The notes beneath the pieces are model-generated. The model made no database searches. It was given only the letters and a program-made list of their open reading frames with translations, and was not told the DNA's origin. Source: Legionella geestiana (lineage in GTDB: Bacteria; Pseudomonadota; Gammaproteobacteria; Legionellales; Legionellaceae). Taken from it: 64,000 nucleotides of DNA. The DNA lies in the NCBI RefSeq assembly GCF_004571195.1, contig NZ_CP038271.1, positions 248,001-312,000 of the forward strand. Reading direction: 5' to 3'. Position 1 is the stretch's first letter; each line of letters opens with the position of its first letter. The position numbers and the translations under genes are program-made. Below, in pieces: positions 45,519 through 54,907 of this stretch.

Positions 45519-46995
45519 AACGCGGCGCAAAAACGCCAACAGCCTTTACTGCACGCTGCCAGCCGGAAAAATCACGGTCTATCTGCGCTCGGCCCTCAAG
45601 CGGCATCCATTCTTTTTCAGTCATGCTTTGGGTCATCAGTGCCTTTGGTGAGGGGATGACAGACGCGCCGAGTCCCGCAAGAAACGCCGCCCCCAGTGCC
45701 GTGGTTTCTATGTCATGTGGCTTTTGCACCACCACACCGCATTGTGATGCAAGATACTGTAAAAACCAGCCATTAGCCGCCATGCCGCCATCAACCCTCA
45801 GGGTTGATGGCAGAAACCCCGCATCATCACGCATGCATGCAAGTACTTCGCGGGTCTGATAACACACACTCTCCAGTGCAGCGCGGGCAAAGTGCGCGCG
45901 ATTACTCTCGCGCGTCAGCCCAAAAATGGCGGCACCAGGAGCAGAAGTCCAGTAAGGCGCACCTAGACCGGTAAAGGCCGGAACCAGATAAACGCCGCCA
46001 TTATCGGTCAGCGATTCAGCCAGTGTTTCTGTCTCTGAAGAGGTCGTAATAAGCTGCAGGGCATCACGCAGCCATTTTACGGTGGTTCCGGCATGGTACA
46101 GGCTGCCCTCCAAACCATAAGCAACCTTCCCCTGAATCGCATAAGCCACTGTTGTCAGCAACCGATGCCCTGAATACACCGGTTTTGTGCCAGTGTTCAT
46201 CAGAAGGAAGCCACCCGTGCCAAAAGTCGCCTTACACATGCCCGGCTCAAAGCAGCGCTGCCCAATCAACGCAGCCTGCTGATCGCCCGCAACGCCAATC
46301 AAGGGCACTCGGTGCCCAAGCACACTGCTATCAGTAACGCCGTAATGCGCATCACTGTCCTTCACCTCTGGAAGTACGGATGCAGGAATGTCAAACAGTG
46401 CCAGTAAATCTTCATCCCAGGTTCGGTCTATAATGTTAAATAACAATGTGCGCGAGGCGTTCGTGATATCAGTAGCATGCACTTTGCCGCCAGTGAGGTG
46501 CCAGAGCAGCCAGGAGTCCACTGTTCCAAATGCCAGCTGTCCTTTTTCAGCGCGCTGGCGGGCGTCGGGAATTTCATCGAGCAGCCAGCGCAGCTTACTG
46601 GCAGAAAAGTACGCATCAGGAAGCAGGCCTGTCTTGCGCTGAATGCCATCGGATGCTTTAGAAAGGCTCTCGCAAAACGCATGGGTGCGGCGGTCCTGCC
46701 AGACAATCGCGCGTGAGAGCGCCTTTCCGGTCTGGCGGTCCCAGAGCAGCGTGGTTTCGCGCTGATTGGTCAGTCCACAGGCGACTGCCTCGCCCGGAGC
46801 CGTGCCATCCAGCACGCGCTTCAGGCACTCGAGGGTGGTGCGGATTATTTCTTCCGGACAATGCTCAACCTCGCCTGCTTTAGGATAGTATTGAGTAAGA
46901 GGCACCTGATGTGAACGCACCAGCGTGCCATCCAGCGCGTACAGCATGGCACGGGTGCTGCTGGTTCCCTGATCGACCGCGGCAATATAGCGCAT
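45517..46995 (-). CDS. glpK: Glycerol kinase
   Basis: Phosphorylates glycerol to glycerol 3-phosphate. The 492 residues belong to the FGGY family: YIAAVDQGTSSTRAMLYALDG at the start, NQRETTLLWDRQTGKALSRA, the GVAGDQQAALIGQRCFEPG hinge, and ATP-binding TLRVDGGMAANGWFLQYLAS. Divergent from glpD with 60 bp between the starts, so both share a control region. A glpF facilitator is not nearby. Confidence 0.97.
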   Translation of the reverse strand: MRYIAAVDQGTSSTRAMLYALDGTLVRSHQVPLTQYYPKAGEVEHCPEEIIRTTLECLKRVLDGTAPGEAVACGLTNQRETTLLWDRQTGKALSRAIVWQDRRTHAFCESLSKASDGIQRKTGLLPDAYFSASKLRWLLDEIPDARQRAEKGQLAFGTVDSWLLWHLTGGKVHATDITNASRTLLFNIIDRTWDEDLLALFDIPASVLPEVKDSDAHYGVTDSSVLGHRVPLIGVAGDQQAALIGQRCFEPGMCKATFGTGGFLLMNTGTKPVYSGHRLLTTVAYAIQGKVAYGLEGSLYHAGTTVKWLRDALQLITTSSETETLAESLTDNGGVYLVPAFTGLGAPYWTSAPGAAIFGLTRESNRAHFARAALESVCYQTREVLACMRDDAGFLPSTLRVDGGMAANGWFLQYLASQCGVVVQKPHDIETTALGAAFLAGLGASVIPSPKALMTQSMTEKEWMPLEGRAQIDRDFSGWQRAVKAVGVFAPR

Positions 46996-47055
46996 TGGAA
47001 TTCCAGAATTGTCTGTAATTCTAATAGTGTAAGCATTTTCAAGGGAGAGTGAAAT

Positions 47056-48549
47056 ATGGAGAGGACAGTTGATGTTGCTGTTATCGGAGGCGGCATTAAC
47101 GGGTGTGCGTGTGCGGCGGATGCAGCGCTGCGTGGACTGTCCACAGCACTCGTGGAAAAAGGCGATTTAGCGTCCGCTACCTCCTCAAAAAGCACAAAAC
47201 TCATACATGGCGGGCTGCGCTATCTTGAGCTTGGCGAATTCCAGCTTGTCAGACGCGCACTGAAGGAACGCGCTCGACTCATGCAACTGGCTCCCCATCT
47301 TATTAAACCACTGTCCATTGTTATTCCTCTGAACAAAAACACGCGCCCTCAATGGCTGATGCGCGCGGGACTTTTTATTTATGACAGGCTTGGTGGACTC
47401 GGCGAACTGCCGGCATCAAAAAAACTGCGCCTCTACAGGCACCCTGAATGCTTTGAACCGCTGCAGACACACTGTAAAAGCCTTCTGCAATACCATGATG
47501 CAACCACTGATGACGCGCGTCTCACCGTCAGTTACGCGCTTATGGCACACCTTTCCGGCGCCAGCATCCTGACGCATACAAGCCTTGTACGTGCACATGT
47601 TGTAAATGGACTCTGGCATTTGACACTGCAGCATGCCGAGGGCGATTTTCGTAAAATTGTCGCACGCGCACTCATCAATGCCACAGGCCCGTGGGCTAAA
47701 ACCACCGACGCCCTGCTTGGTATAGATTCGCCCTGGCAATTGACACCAGTGCAGGGAAGTCACGTCTTGTTTCCCAAATTATACGAAGGCGAGCATGCCT
47801 ATCTCCTGCAAAACCCGGATAAGCGCGTGGTATTTGTCGTTCCGTGGTATGGCTTTACCATGGTGGGCACGACCGACACGCCTTATAACGGTTCACTCGA
47901 TGCTGTTCAGATAACTGAGGCAGAAAAAAACTATCTTTGCACAACCATCAACCGTTTTTTCAAGCTCACGGTCACGCCTCAAAACATCTGCGACAGTTTT
48001 AGTGGCGTGCGCCCGCTTGTTGCTTCTTCCAAACAGGATGCCCGCACCTTAAGCCGCGATTATGTCTGCCATTTTACAGATGCGCCGGCACCTGGGGTCA
48101 GCATCTATGGCGGAAAACTCACCACCTGTCGCGAACTGGCTGAAATCGCGGTTGACGCATTAAAACCTGTATTTCCTGATTTATCCCCCTCAAAAACCGC
48201 CGTTACTCCACTTCCAGGCGCTGAATGGTTTGGAAAGCCCTTTAGTGAGTATGTTGAGTATGCGCATAAACGCTATACGTGGCTTAATCCCGAGCTTCTT
48301 AACCGCTATCTTGGCAGCTACGGTACCCGTACTGAACACCTGCTTGGTGGTAAGAGGAGCATTCAGGCGCTTGGTAACGAAATTATCCCGGGGCTTTATC
48401 AGGCTGAGCTTGATTATCTGATTCGAGAAGAATGGGTTCGGCATGTGGACGATGTGTTATGGAGGCGCACAAAGCTTGGCCTTACTACCGACAGACCAGG
48501 CGCTCTGCGGGTGGCTGCATGCATTGAGTCCTCGATTGCCTTAATCTAG
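47056..48549 (+). CDS. glpD: Aerobic glycerol-3-phosphate dehydrogenase
   Basis: FAD enzyme at the inner membrane that oxidises glycerol 3-phosphate to DHAP and feeds electrons to quinone. The 497 residues start with the dinucleotide fold VAVIGGGINGCACAADAALRG, then STKLIHGGLRYLELGEFQLV, a substrate segment VVPWYGFTMVGTTDTPYNG, and FSGVRPLVASSKQDARTLSRDY. The last codons overlap the end of the convergent acyltransferase gene by 4 nt. Together with glpK it makes a glycerol use module; glycerol is a known carbon source for intracellular Legionella. Confidence 0.96.
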   Translation: MERTVDVAVIGGGINGCACAADAALRGLSTALVEKGDLASATSSKSTKLIHGGLRYLELGEFQLVRRALKERARLMQLAPHLIKPLSIVIPLNKNTRPQWLMRAGLFIYDRLGGLGELPASKKLRLYRHPECFEPLQTHCKSLLQYHDATTDDARLTVSYALMAHLSGASILTHTSLVRAHVVNGLWHLTLQHAEGDFRKIVARALINATGPWAKTTDALLGIDSPWQLTPVQGSHVLFPKLYEGEHAYLLQNPDKRVVFVVPWYGFTMVGTTDTPYNGSLDAVQITEAEKNYLCTTINRFFKLTVTPQNICDSFSGVRPLVASSKQDARTLSRDYVCHFTDAPAPGVSIYGGKLTTCRELAEIAVDALKPVFPDLSPSKTAVTPLPGAEWFGKPFSEYVEYAHKRYTWLNPELLNRYLGSYGTRTEHLLGGKRSIQALGNEIIPGLYQAELDYLIREEWVRHVDDVLWRRTKLGLTTDRPGALRVAACIESSIALI

Positions 48550-49727
48550 GGCGAGTCATCAATCAAGTTTTTCGGCTGCAAATGCGGCTTAAGAGATGGC
48601 CTGCTTTTTTTGTACGACAAGTGCTCGCTGCAGAACGCAAATAAAAGCCATAGCAACATATAGATGAGGGCATAACCAAAGGAGGCTTTTTCAGGTGAAA
48701 GTGCACCGAAGAGGGTGTCGGTCACGAATCGTCGAAAAGACACCTCACTGCCATCAGGCATGCGTATCAGGACCATCTGCTGTAGCTTCAGGAAAAATAC
48801 GTGCAGCAGGTAAATCAGCAGCGCATGGCGCCCCATCAGAATAAAAGGATAAGCACCTCGACGCATGCCACAGCCTTCAATCAGGGCATAACAAACGGCA
48901 TACACGAGGTACGAAAGCCCTGCGGTCATAAGGACATACGAGCTTGACCACAGCGACTTGTTCAACGGAAAGGTAAAACTTAAAACCCATCCTCCAAACA
49001 TCAAAAGCAGACTAAAACCCGTAAAAAACAGTAGATTTTCAGCAACGTTCTGCGTACGCTTTAACTGGTAGCCCGCAAGGTTCCCAAGCAGTACGGAAGC
49101 AAATGCCGGCAGTGTGGTCAACAAACCTTCCGGGTCAAAATCTGGGCGGTAAAGGTGGCTCGCTCCAAAAATGGCGCGGTCAATGCCACCAATCCATGCA
49201 ATCGCATCTCCCCCGGGCACGTGGCGATACAAGAGCCAGTAGCCGGCCAGTATCAGTACTGCAAGTATGAGCTGGGTTCTCGCGGAGGTTTTCATCACCA
49301 GCAGTGCTGAAGCGAGGTAACAAAGCGCAATACGCTGAAGAACGCCCGGCATGCGCACTGCAAAATCACTCAGATGATGGGGAAACGCATTCAGCAGCAG
49401 GCCTGCCATAAACAGATAGAAGGCTCTCCAGATAATGGCAAGATACAGCGCGCTCTGCGAAACACCCCGTTCAAGTGCGCTGCTTATGGCAAGCACCGAT
49501 GACATCCCGAGAATCACCACAAAAAACGGAAACACACAATCGGCGAGGCTGCAGCCGTCCCATGTGGCATGCTTAAGGATATTCCATGTCTCAGGGCGTC
49601 CCGGGCTGTTAACCAGCACCATCAGGGCAATTACCAGCCCTCTAAAAGCATCAAGCGACAGCAGACGCCGGCTTCGAGCTTGAGATTCTGCTTCATGCAT
49701 CCTTGTCATCAGGGGCATGGTGCTCAC
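48546..49727 (-). CDS. HGSNAT/NagX-like membrane acyltransferase
   Basis: A 393-residue inner-membrane protein with about ten helices. The opening RRLLSLDAFRGLVIALMVLVNSPG and HATWDGCSLADCVFPFFVVILGMS match the family of heparan-alpha-glucosaminide N-acetyltransferase (DUF5009/YeiB-like; bacterial NagX), with a conserved His at HATW. Bacterial members are linked with amino-sugar use or surface glycan acetylation. The first 12 codons overlap the thioredoxin gene upstream, so these genes are likely read together (adk, trx, acyltransferase). Confidence 0.82.
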   Translation of the reverse strand: MSTMPLMTRMHEAESQARSRRLLSLDAFRGLVIALMVLVNSPGRPETWNILKHATWDGCSLADCVFPFFVVILGMSSVLAISSALERGVSQSALYLAIIWRAFYLFMAGLLLNAFPHHLSDFAVRMPGVLQRIALCYLASALLVMKTSARTQLILAVLILAGYWLLYRHVPGGDAIAWIGGIDRAIFGASHLYRPDFDPEGLLTTLPAFASVLLGNLAGYQLKRTQNVAENLLFFTGFSLLLMFGGWVLSFTFPLNKSLWSSSYVLMTAGLSYLVYAVCYALIEGCGMRRGAYPFILMGRHALLIYLLHVFFLKLQQMVLIRMPDGSEVSFRRFVTDTLFGALSPEKASFGYALIYMLLWLLFAFCSEHLSYKKSRPSLKPHLQPKNLIDDSP

Positions 49728-50052
49728 TCACATCCACAACAAGCGCCTGTTCAACGAGCTCAATCAGCGTAGATTCCGGCATGCTGCCAGCCTCTGAATA
49801 GATGGCAATCCCTTCTTTGAAGACGACAAGGTGCGGAATGGAGCGGATTTCAAACCACTCGGCAAGCGCTGGCTGCTCTTCGATATTCACGGATGCAAAA
49901 TGCACCTGCGTAAATCGCTCAGATACTTTTTCGTAAACAGCGCCAAATTGTTTACAGGGCGCGCACCACGGCGCCCAAAAATCAACAAATACAATCGCAT
50001 TTTCGCTGAGACACGCTTCAAAACCTTCCTCTGTCAGCGCATGTATGGACAT
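49693..50052 (-). CDS. Thioredoxin-family protein with a CAPC active site
   Basis: A 119-residue thioredoxin fold: VFVDFWAPWCAPCKQFGAVYEKV, then VNIEEQPALAEWFEIRSIPHLVVFKEG with the cis-Pro. The active site is WCAPC instead of the usual WCGPC, which should shift its redox potential. No signal peptide, so it is cytoplasmic. The C-terminal tail VVDVSEHHAPDDKDA is unusual and overlaps the next gene. It starts 3 bp after adk. Confidence 0.9.
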   Translation of the reverse strand: MSIHALTEEGFEACLSENAIVFVDFWAPWCAPCKQFGAVYEKVSERFTQVHFASVNIEEQPALAEWFEIRSIPHLVVFKEGIAIYSEAGSMPESTLIELVEQALVVDVSEHHAPDDKDA

Positions 50053-50055
50053 CTG

Positions 50056-50718
50056 TCAGCCTCCCTGTTCCATGGCGTTAATAATTGCATCAAAAATGGC
50101 ATCTACACTGCCAGTTCCCTGAATCCTGTGAAACTTCGGCGCATCTTTGCTGCCTGACTGTGACCAGGTTTCGTAATAATCAACAAGCGGCGCGGTTTGT
50201 GCGTGATAGACTTCCAGGCGCTTTCGCACTGTCGCTTCACTGTCATCATCGCGGGTTATCAGCGGCTCACCGGTTTCATCGTCAAGCCCTTCCTGTTTTG
50301 GCGGGTTTGAAGTCACATGGTAAACACGGCCAGAAGCGGGATGGATGCGACGACCACTGATGCGGCGCACGATTTCCTCATCGTCAACAACAATCTCGAC
50401 AACCTGATCAAGTCGCACGCCAGAGTGCTTCAAGGCATCTGCCTGTGCCAGTGTGCGCGGGAAGCCGTCAAATAGAAAACCATTCTGGCAATCTGGTTGC
50501 GTGAGGCGCTCTTCTACAAGCTTCAGGATAATGGCATCGGAAACCAGCTGCCCTGCATCCATGACTTTTTTCGCTTCAAGTCCTACCGGCGAGCGCGCGG
50601 CAATCGCCGCTCGCAGCATGTCGCCCGTGGAAATCTGAGGAATACCATAATGTTTCACAAGGCGAGCAGCCTGAGTACCCTTGCCGGCACCCGGCCCGCC
50701 CAACAGCATTAATCGCAT
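50056..50718 (-). CDS. adk: Adenylate kinase
   Basis: Interconverts 2 ADP with ATP and AMP. The 220 residues show the P-loop [47 protein letters not shown], and the long [23 protein letters not shown], then [17 protein letters not shown]. The LID lacks zinc-binding Cys, as is usual in Gram-negatives. It begins 11 bp after the stop of the lipoprotein gene upstream. Confidence 0.97.
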   Translation of the reverse strand: MRLMLLGGPGAGKGTQAARLVKHYGIPQISTGDMLRAAIAARSPVGLEAKKVMDAGQLVSDAIILKLVEERLTQPDCQNGFLFDGFPRTLAQADALKHSGVRLDQVVEIVVDDEEIVRRISGRRIHPASGRVYHVTSNPPKQEGLDDETGEPLITRDDDSEATVRKRLEVYHAQTAPLVDYYETWSQSGSKDAPKFHRIQGTGSVDAIFDAIINAMEQGG

Positions 50719-50729
50719 CTCTTCCCCTC

Positions 50730-51341
50730 TTATTTAAAGAATCCAAAGCGTGACGGGGGTGTCTTACACGCCGCGAGCTGCATCCGATAACTCTGCGCTC
50801 TGGCGCTGACCTTATGCGCTACCGGCACAAGCCAGTTTTTACTGCGCCAGGTTCCCCGTTGATAGCCCCCTATTCCCTCATGGTAGGCAAGATAAAGACT
50901 AAACGCATCATCCGGACGAATGCCGGCTTTCAAACGCGCCTCGTTGGCGTACCAGCCAATAAAATCAACCGCATCGGAAAAATCCGTGCGGGATGCAAAA
51001 ATACTGCCCTGGGAATGGCGATAATGGTCCCACGTGGTTTTCAGTGCCTGACTGTAGCCATAAGCGGTGGACGGCCGCTTCCAGGGAATTATCCACAAAA
51101 GCTTCGTTCGCGCAGGCTGGGCCCGGCTGTCAAAACGCGATTCCTGATGAATAATCGCCATCTGAACTGGAACAGGTACGTGCCAGCGGCGGGCGACCGA
51201 TTCAGCATCACGCTGCCAGGACGGATATTGTCTGAATATGTTGCAGATATTATTGACGTCACGCGGCGGCGGACTGGCGCATCCTGCGAGCAAAAGGGCT
51301 GCCAGCATCAAGGTATAGAGAGAACGGCGCATTATTCGCAT
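50730..51341 (-). CDS. Lytic transglycosylase-like lipoprotein (SLT fold)
   Basis: A 203-residue outer-membrane-type lipoprotein: signal [18 protein letters not shown], with the lipobox LLAGC. The domain resembles the C-terminal SLT lysozyme-like fold of MltC/Emt[21 protein letters not shown] with the catalytic Glu in HQESRF, then [16 protein letters not shown] and [16 protein letters not shown]. It should cleave peptidoglycan glycan strands. A second ATG (51332) gives the shorter MRRSLY start; ATG 51341 has GAGCTC only, so the start is not settled. Probably the first gene of the lipoprotein-adk-trx-acyltransferase line. Confidence 0.88.
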   Translation of the reverse strand: MRIMRRSLYTLMLAALLLAGCASPPPRDVNNICNIFRQYPSWQRDAESVARRWHVPVPVQMAIIHQESRFDSRAQPARTKLLWIIPWKRPSTAYGYSQALKTTWDHYRHSQGSIFASRTDFSDAVDFIGWYANEARLKAGIRPDDAFSLYLAYHEGIGGYQRGTWRSKNWLVPVAHKVSARAQSYRMQLAACKTPPSRFGFFK

Positions 51342-51422
51342 CCATGAGCTTACTCATATTTTTGATGGCGTATTAGTAGCAGATTCTTAAAAAAAAAGCG
51401 AGGGTACCGGAGCACGCCCTAA

Positions 51423-51451
51423 ACCCTGCTGCAGCGAATCCACAGCAGGGT
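51423..51451 (-). terminator. Hairpin after the HtrA gene
   Basis: ACCCTGCTG / CAGCAGGGT 9-bp stem with a loop of about 11 nt, a few bases past the protease stop and followed on the minus strand by TTTAGGG. Confidence 0.55.
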
Positions 51452-51458
51452 CTTCACG

Positions 51459-52550
51459 TTAGCCGCGGCGCGGCGGAGTACTGCTGTAGCCGGCAATATC
51501 AATCGTATTCATACGAAAATCAAACGGTTTGCCACCACGAAGAACCGTAACCGTCACCTGCTGACCAGGCTTGACATCCAGAAGCTGGTTGTAGAGAGCA
51601 TCATAATCGGGCACCGGGTTTTTATTGAGAGCCACGATTATATCCCCAAGGCGAATATGCCCAAAACCCTGTCGCTCAGTGCCGCGCAAGCCTACACGGG
51701 CTGCGGGCGTGTTCGGCAATACATCGCCTATCAAAACCCCCTTTTGCACGCCAAGACGCGCTGCCGTTGAAGCATCCACACGTTCTACGCCAATGCCTGC
51801 GAGAACAACACGACCATGGCGGATAATCTGGTTCGCGATGCGTGACACATCGTCTGACGGTACGGCAAAACCCACTCCGGCGGATGCGCCTGAGCGTGAG
51901 AAAATGGCTGTATTAAGACCAATCAGCCGCCCTCTGCTGTCAAGGAGCGGGCCGCCTGAGTTCCCGGGATTGATGGACGCATCCGTTTGAATCATCCCGC
52001 GAATGGCAACCCCGCCAATTCCTGGAACCTGACGACCAAGGGCCGAAACCACACCCACGGTGAGGCTGTGATCAAGCCCAAAAGGATTACCGATAGCGAT
52101 GGTTTTCTGTCCAACAATCAGATTTGACGGCGATGCCAGTTCAAAGGGCGTAAAGTCTTTGAGCATCTGTGCGGTTTTTGGGGACTCAAGCGCCAGTACG
52201 GCAATGTCCTTGCGGGGTTCAGCACCGATGACGGTCGCCGGAACCGTCAGGTTTCCGATGGTCACGGCAAGCTTGTCAGCGCCGTTTATAACGTGAAAAT
52301 TGGTGACTACATGCCCGGCTTTATCCCAGATAATTCCAGAACCCGCACCCGCCGGAACGTTCATCAACTGGTGTCCGCCATTGGCAACCGTTGCCAGACG
52401 GTGGACATAAACAACTTTTGGAGATGCTTTTTGAAACACCTCAATCGTATTACGCTCACACGGAAGTGCAGCATCGTCCTGCGCAAAAACGCTGCCGGTA
52501 GCGCCTGCAAGCGCAAAGAATACAGCCAGCCATCGGGTTTGACGCTTCAT
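51459..52550 (-). CDS. Periplasmic HtrA-type serine protease with one PDZ domain
   Basis: A 363-residue S1C protease. Signal peptide MKRQTRWLAVFFALAGATGSVFA; catalytic triad His86 (VVTNFHVINGAD), Asp115 (PRKDIAVLAL) and Ser198 (NPGNSGGPLLD). A single PDZ domain follows (about 250-350; AARVGLRGTERQGFGHIRLGDIIVALN). One PDZ and no lasting membrane anchor place it nearer to DegS-like or plant Deg-like forms than to DegP, which has two. The C-terminus (GYSSTPPRRG) is short. It probably degrades or senses misfolded envelope proteins. Confidence 0.92.
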   Translation of the reverse strand: MKRQTRWLAVFFALAGATGSVFAQDDAALPCERNTIEVFQKASPKVVYVHRLATVANGGHQLMNVPAGAGSGIIWDKAGHVVTNFHVINGADKLAVTIGNLTVPATVIGAEPRKDIAVLALESPKTAQMLKDFTPFELASPSNLIVGQKTIAIGNPFGLDHSLTVGVVSALGRQVPGIGGVAIRGMIQTDASINPGNSGGPLLDSRGRLIGLNTAIFSRSGASAGVGFAVPSDDVSRIANQIIRHGRVVLAGIGVERVDASTAARLGVQKGVLIGDVLPNTPAARVGLRGTERQGFGHIRLGDIIVALNKNPVPDYDALYNQLLDVKPGQQVTVTVLRGGKPFDFRMNTIDIAGYSSTPPRRG

Positions 52551-52715
52551 GAGATTCCCCTCTTTCTAATTCCGCTAAATCACGGCCCATAATGGGACAT
52601 AAGCGCGCATAGTATGCCGTATTTCTACTTTTGTGACAAATTTTACCCTGATAACAATCACTGGAAAACGGTGTTTCGTCAAAAAAATGGCAACAAAATG
52701 TTAAAGTGAATCTTT

Positions 52716-52748
52716 TTTTGACGTTTATTTCGTATAAAAACGTCAAAA
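52716..52748. promoter_or_regulatory. 11-bp inverted repeat upstream of the duplicated-repeat gene
   Basis: TTTTGACGTTT (52716-52726) and AAACGTCAAAA (52738-52748), a perfect 11-bp inverted repeat with an 11-bp centre, in the divergent gap between the htrA-type gene and the orphan gene, 64 bp before the orphan's ATG. It is a likely binding site for a dimeric regulator; the T-rich arms could also form a hairpin. Confidence 0.45.
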
Positions 52749-52811
52749 GCCTTTACTTTTTGAACAAAATGCGATAAGTTATATCACTTTTAAATCCATT
52801 TGAATTACATT

Positions 52812-54815
52812 ATGAAAGTTGTACTGTCTGGAATCTCCTTTCAGGGAAGCCCGATAATCTGGGACTATGACGAAGCCACAAACACCGCCATCTGCACGAA
52901 CACCACAACGACAATTAAAGATCCCATACTCTTCAGTGCGCTTGCCGCATTGCTCACAAGGGTCCAGGGTATCATTGTCGATGACACATCCATCCGCATT
53001 GATAACGCGAGTGACTTCTTCAAAGTTTATCCCATACGTGAAGCCAGAAAAGTTGTACTGTCTGGAATCTCCTTTCAGGGAAGCCCGATAATCTGGGACT
53101 ATGACGAAGCCACAAACACCGCCATCTGCACGAACACCACAACGACAATTAAAGATCCCATACTCTTCAGTGCGCTTGCCGCATTGCTCACAAGGGTCAA
53201 GGGTATCATTGTCGATGACACATCCATCCGCATTAATAAAGCGAGAAAATTCTTCAAAGATAATCCCATGCGTGAAGTCAGAGCTGAACAAAAGCCTGCT
53301 TCATCCTCAAGCTCAGCATTTTTTCCACGCCGAAGCAGCAGTGACCCGACCAGCGAAAGTCCCAAACGCCCGGCCGGCAGCAGCAGCTCCGCCGGGGCAC
53401 TCTCGCCGCGCAGTGTCCGATTCACACTGCCCACTGGCGAAGAGCTGTTATCGACGCTGTCGAGTGCCTCAAAAACGTCTTTTATCACGAGGAGTCAGAG
53501 TTCCTGCGATGATGAATATACCACTGACTCACTTGCAGACAGATCGGAAAGCACTCCCTCGCCTCACCCGGTGACTGAGCGCGATTTAAGCCTTGACAGC
53601 CTCATTCCTCATACAGAGAGCGGAGCAGACCTCTGGGGCAGGACGCTTTGTTATGAAGAACATTTTCTTGCTCATGGTGGTACCACCAGTCCTAACCTTC
53701 TTCCTCATGACGGGTATGTCTTCTCCGCTATTTCCTTAAGCCTTGAGGTGCAGCGCAAAAAAGGGGACATTCTTTATCCGCTGAAAAGCACGCTGGTTGG
53801 AAAAATCCGCACGCTTTTTGATATGTACCTGAATCCAGCATGGGCCGCCTTAGAAGTTTTAGACAAACAGGCCATGTATCCCAAAATTGCGTCCTACTTC
53901 CAAAACGCCATTGCAGGAGCCCTTAATAACAGTTCCTTAAACCGCAGGCCTACGCCTCTTGAGAGCATCTCAGACATTGATGAACTGCGTGAAGCTTTGC
54001 CATCAATACACTGTCTGAAAGCTGCCATCAAACATGAGCGAACCGCAATTGCAAGAATCATGCTGATGCCACTGGATTTCTTTGCAGACCCGACTCTTCA
54101 GGCTGCTGATGTCACGGGGGATGCAGATATTGCTCTTGTATTAAACCGTCTGAGAAGCATCATCGACAGCGATTCTGTACTGCGTCAAGAGGTGGTTAAC
54201 TGTCTGCAGCAGATGATTACAGCGGTGGTCGAGTCCGGATTTACTGAACTGCACTTCAGGAAAGAGAGCGAACACCTCGAAACAAAGCTCGCGAGGAAGG
54301 AGCCCATCAACGGGCACCTGTCATTTCGACGAACGATTGAAGCATTTTTGCAGCCGAGGGACACGGATGCCTTCACCGAAGAACACCAGGCACTCCTCGA
54401 TGAGACAGTGCGACAATGCATTATCACCATTAACAACCATCTTGTTACCAGAGACCCCAACATGGAGCGCGGAAAATCCTTCTCTATTGCCGGGGGAAGC
54501 CTGCCGCGAAACAGGGATTTTTATCTTTGCAAAGAGTGGCATGCGCGGCTTAAGGCATCGATGGATGAAAAACTTCCACAGACACGCGATGAAATTTTCG
54601 CGCCAGGCTCTAAAAAATCCAAAGGCCGCAGCGCTAAACTTGCCAAAACACAGCGTGAAGAGCTGAAGAATAATTTTGTAACGACGGTTTCCCTCTTTTT
54701 TGATGCGCGCATTCTTGAGCTCAACCGAGAACTGTCACGCAACAATTCTTCATCAGTATCCTGTTCCTCATCCAGTTCATCGCAACCGTATGAGAGGTCG
54801 CTGTCACCCCGTTAG
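52812..54815 (+). CDS. Ser-rich orphan protein with duplicated N-terminal domain
   Basis: About 667 residues; unknown. Residues 2-79 and 80-157 are two almost identical copies of a 78-residue unit (VVLSGISFQGSPIIWDYDEA...), strand-rich at the start and helical in DPILFSALAALL. A Ser/Pro-rich linker follows (about 160-260). The remaining 400 residues are mostly helical with no motif I know, and the tail is poly-Ser (SVSCSSSSSSQPYERSLSPR). No signal peptide. ATG 52812 is preferred over TTG 52800, but neither has a Shine-Dalgarno. Domain modularity, low-complexity linkers and lack of relatives recall Dot/Icm effectors; no PmrA box was found. Its antisense frame at 52779-53291 is only a mirror of the duplication. 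Confidence 0.7.
   Translation: MKVVLSGISFQGSPIIWDYDEATNTAICTNTTTTIKDPILFSALAALLTRVQGIIVDDTSIRIDNASDFFKVYPIREARKVVLSGISFQGSPIIWDYDEATNTAICTNTTTTIKDPILFSALAALLTRVKGIIVDDTSIRINKARKFFKDNPMREVRAEQKPASSSSSAFFPRRSSSDPTSESPKRPAGSSSSAGALSPRSVRFTLPTGEELLSTLSSASKTSFITRSQSSCDDEYTTDSLADRSESTPSPHPVTERDLSLDSLIPHTESGADLWGRTLCYEEHFLAHGGTTSPNLLPHDGYVFSAISLSLEVQRKKGDILYPLKSTLVGKIRTLFDMYLNPAWAALEVLDKQAMYPKIASYFQNAIAGALNNSSLNRRPTPLESISDIDELREALPSIHCLKAAIKHERTAIARIMLMPLDFFADPTLQAADVTGDADIALVLNRLRSIIDSDSVLRQEVVNCLQQMITAVVESGFTELHFRKESEHLETKLARKEPINGHLSFRRTIEAFLQPRDTDAFTEEHQALLDETVRQCIITINNHLVTRDPNMERGKSFSIAGGSLPRNRDFYLCKEWHARLKASMDEKLPQTRDEIFAPGSKKSKGRSAKLAKTQREELKNNFVTTVSLFFDARILELNRELSRNNSSSVSCSSSSSSQPYERSLSPR
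52815..53282 (+). repeat. Nearly perfect 234-bp internal tandem duplication
   Basis: Unit 1 starts at 52815 and unit 2 at 53049. The first 150 bp are identical, one change occurs at 52965, then identity continues to 53000: one difference in the first 186 bp. The final part, encoding the unit ends, has diverged more. Period 234 bp keeps the frame. Confidence 0.97.
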
Positions 54816-54821
54816 ATGCTG

Positions 54822-54842
54822 CTGACATTTGCATGATGTCAG
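54822..54842 (+). terminator. Hairpin after the duplicated-repeat gene
   Basis: CTGACAT, 7-nt loop, ATGTCAG, 7 bp past the stop; followed by AGGGG and then TTT. Weak as a terminator. Confidence 0.4.
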
Positions 54843-54907
54843 AGGGGTTTACAGATACTCTGTGGAGTGAAGACGCGCCTTATCTCAGCCTTTTGCAGGG
54901 ATGCATG

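Noticed and set aside
52551..52811. PmrA box upstream of the duplicated-repeat gene
   Set aside because: TTAA-containing words occur, but none with an 11-bp period and a suitable -10; not claimed.
52779..53291. 170-codon minus-strand frame with an internal repeat
   Set aside because: The repeat is the mirror of the duplication in the plus-strand gene. The Cys-rich translation is tempting, but there is no ribosome site, and the plus-strand frame is far longer.
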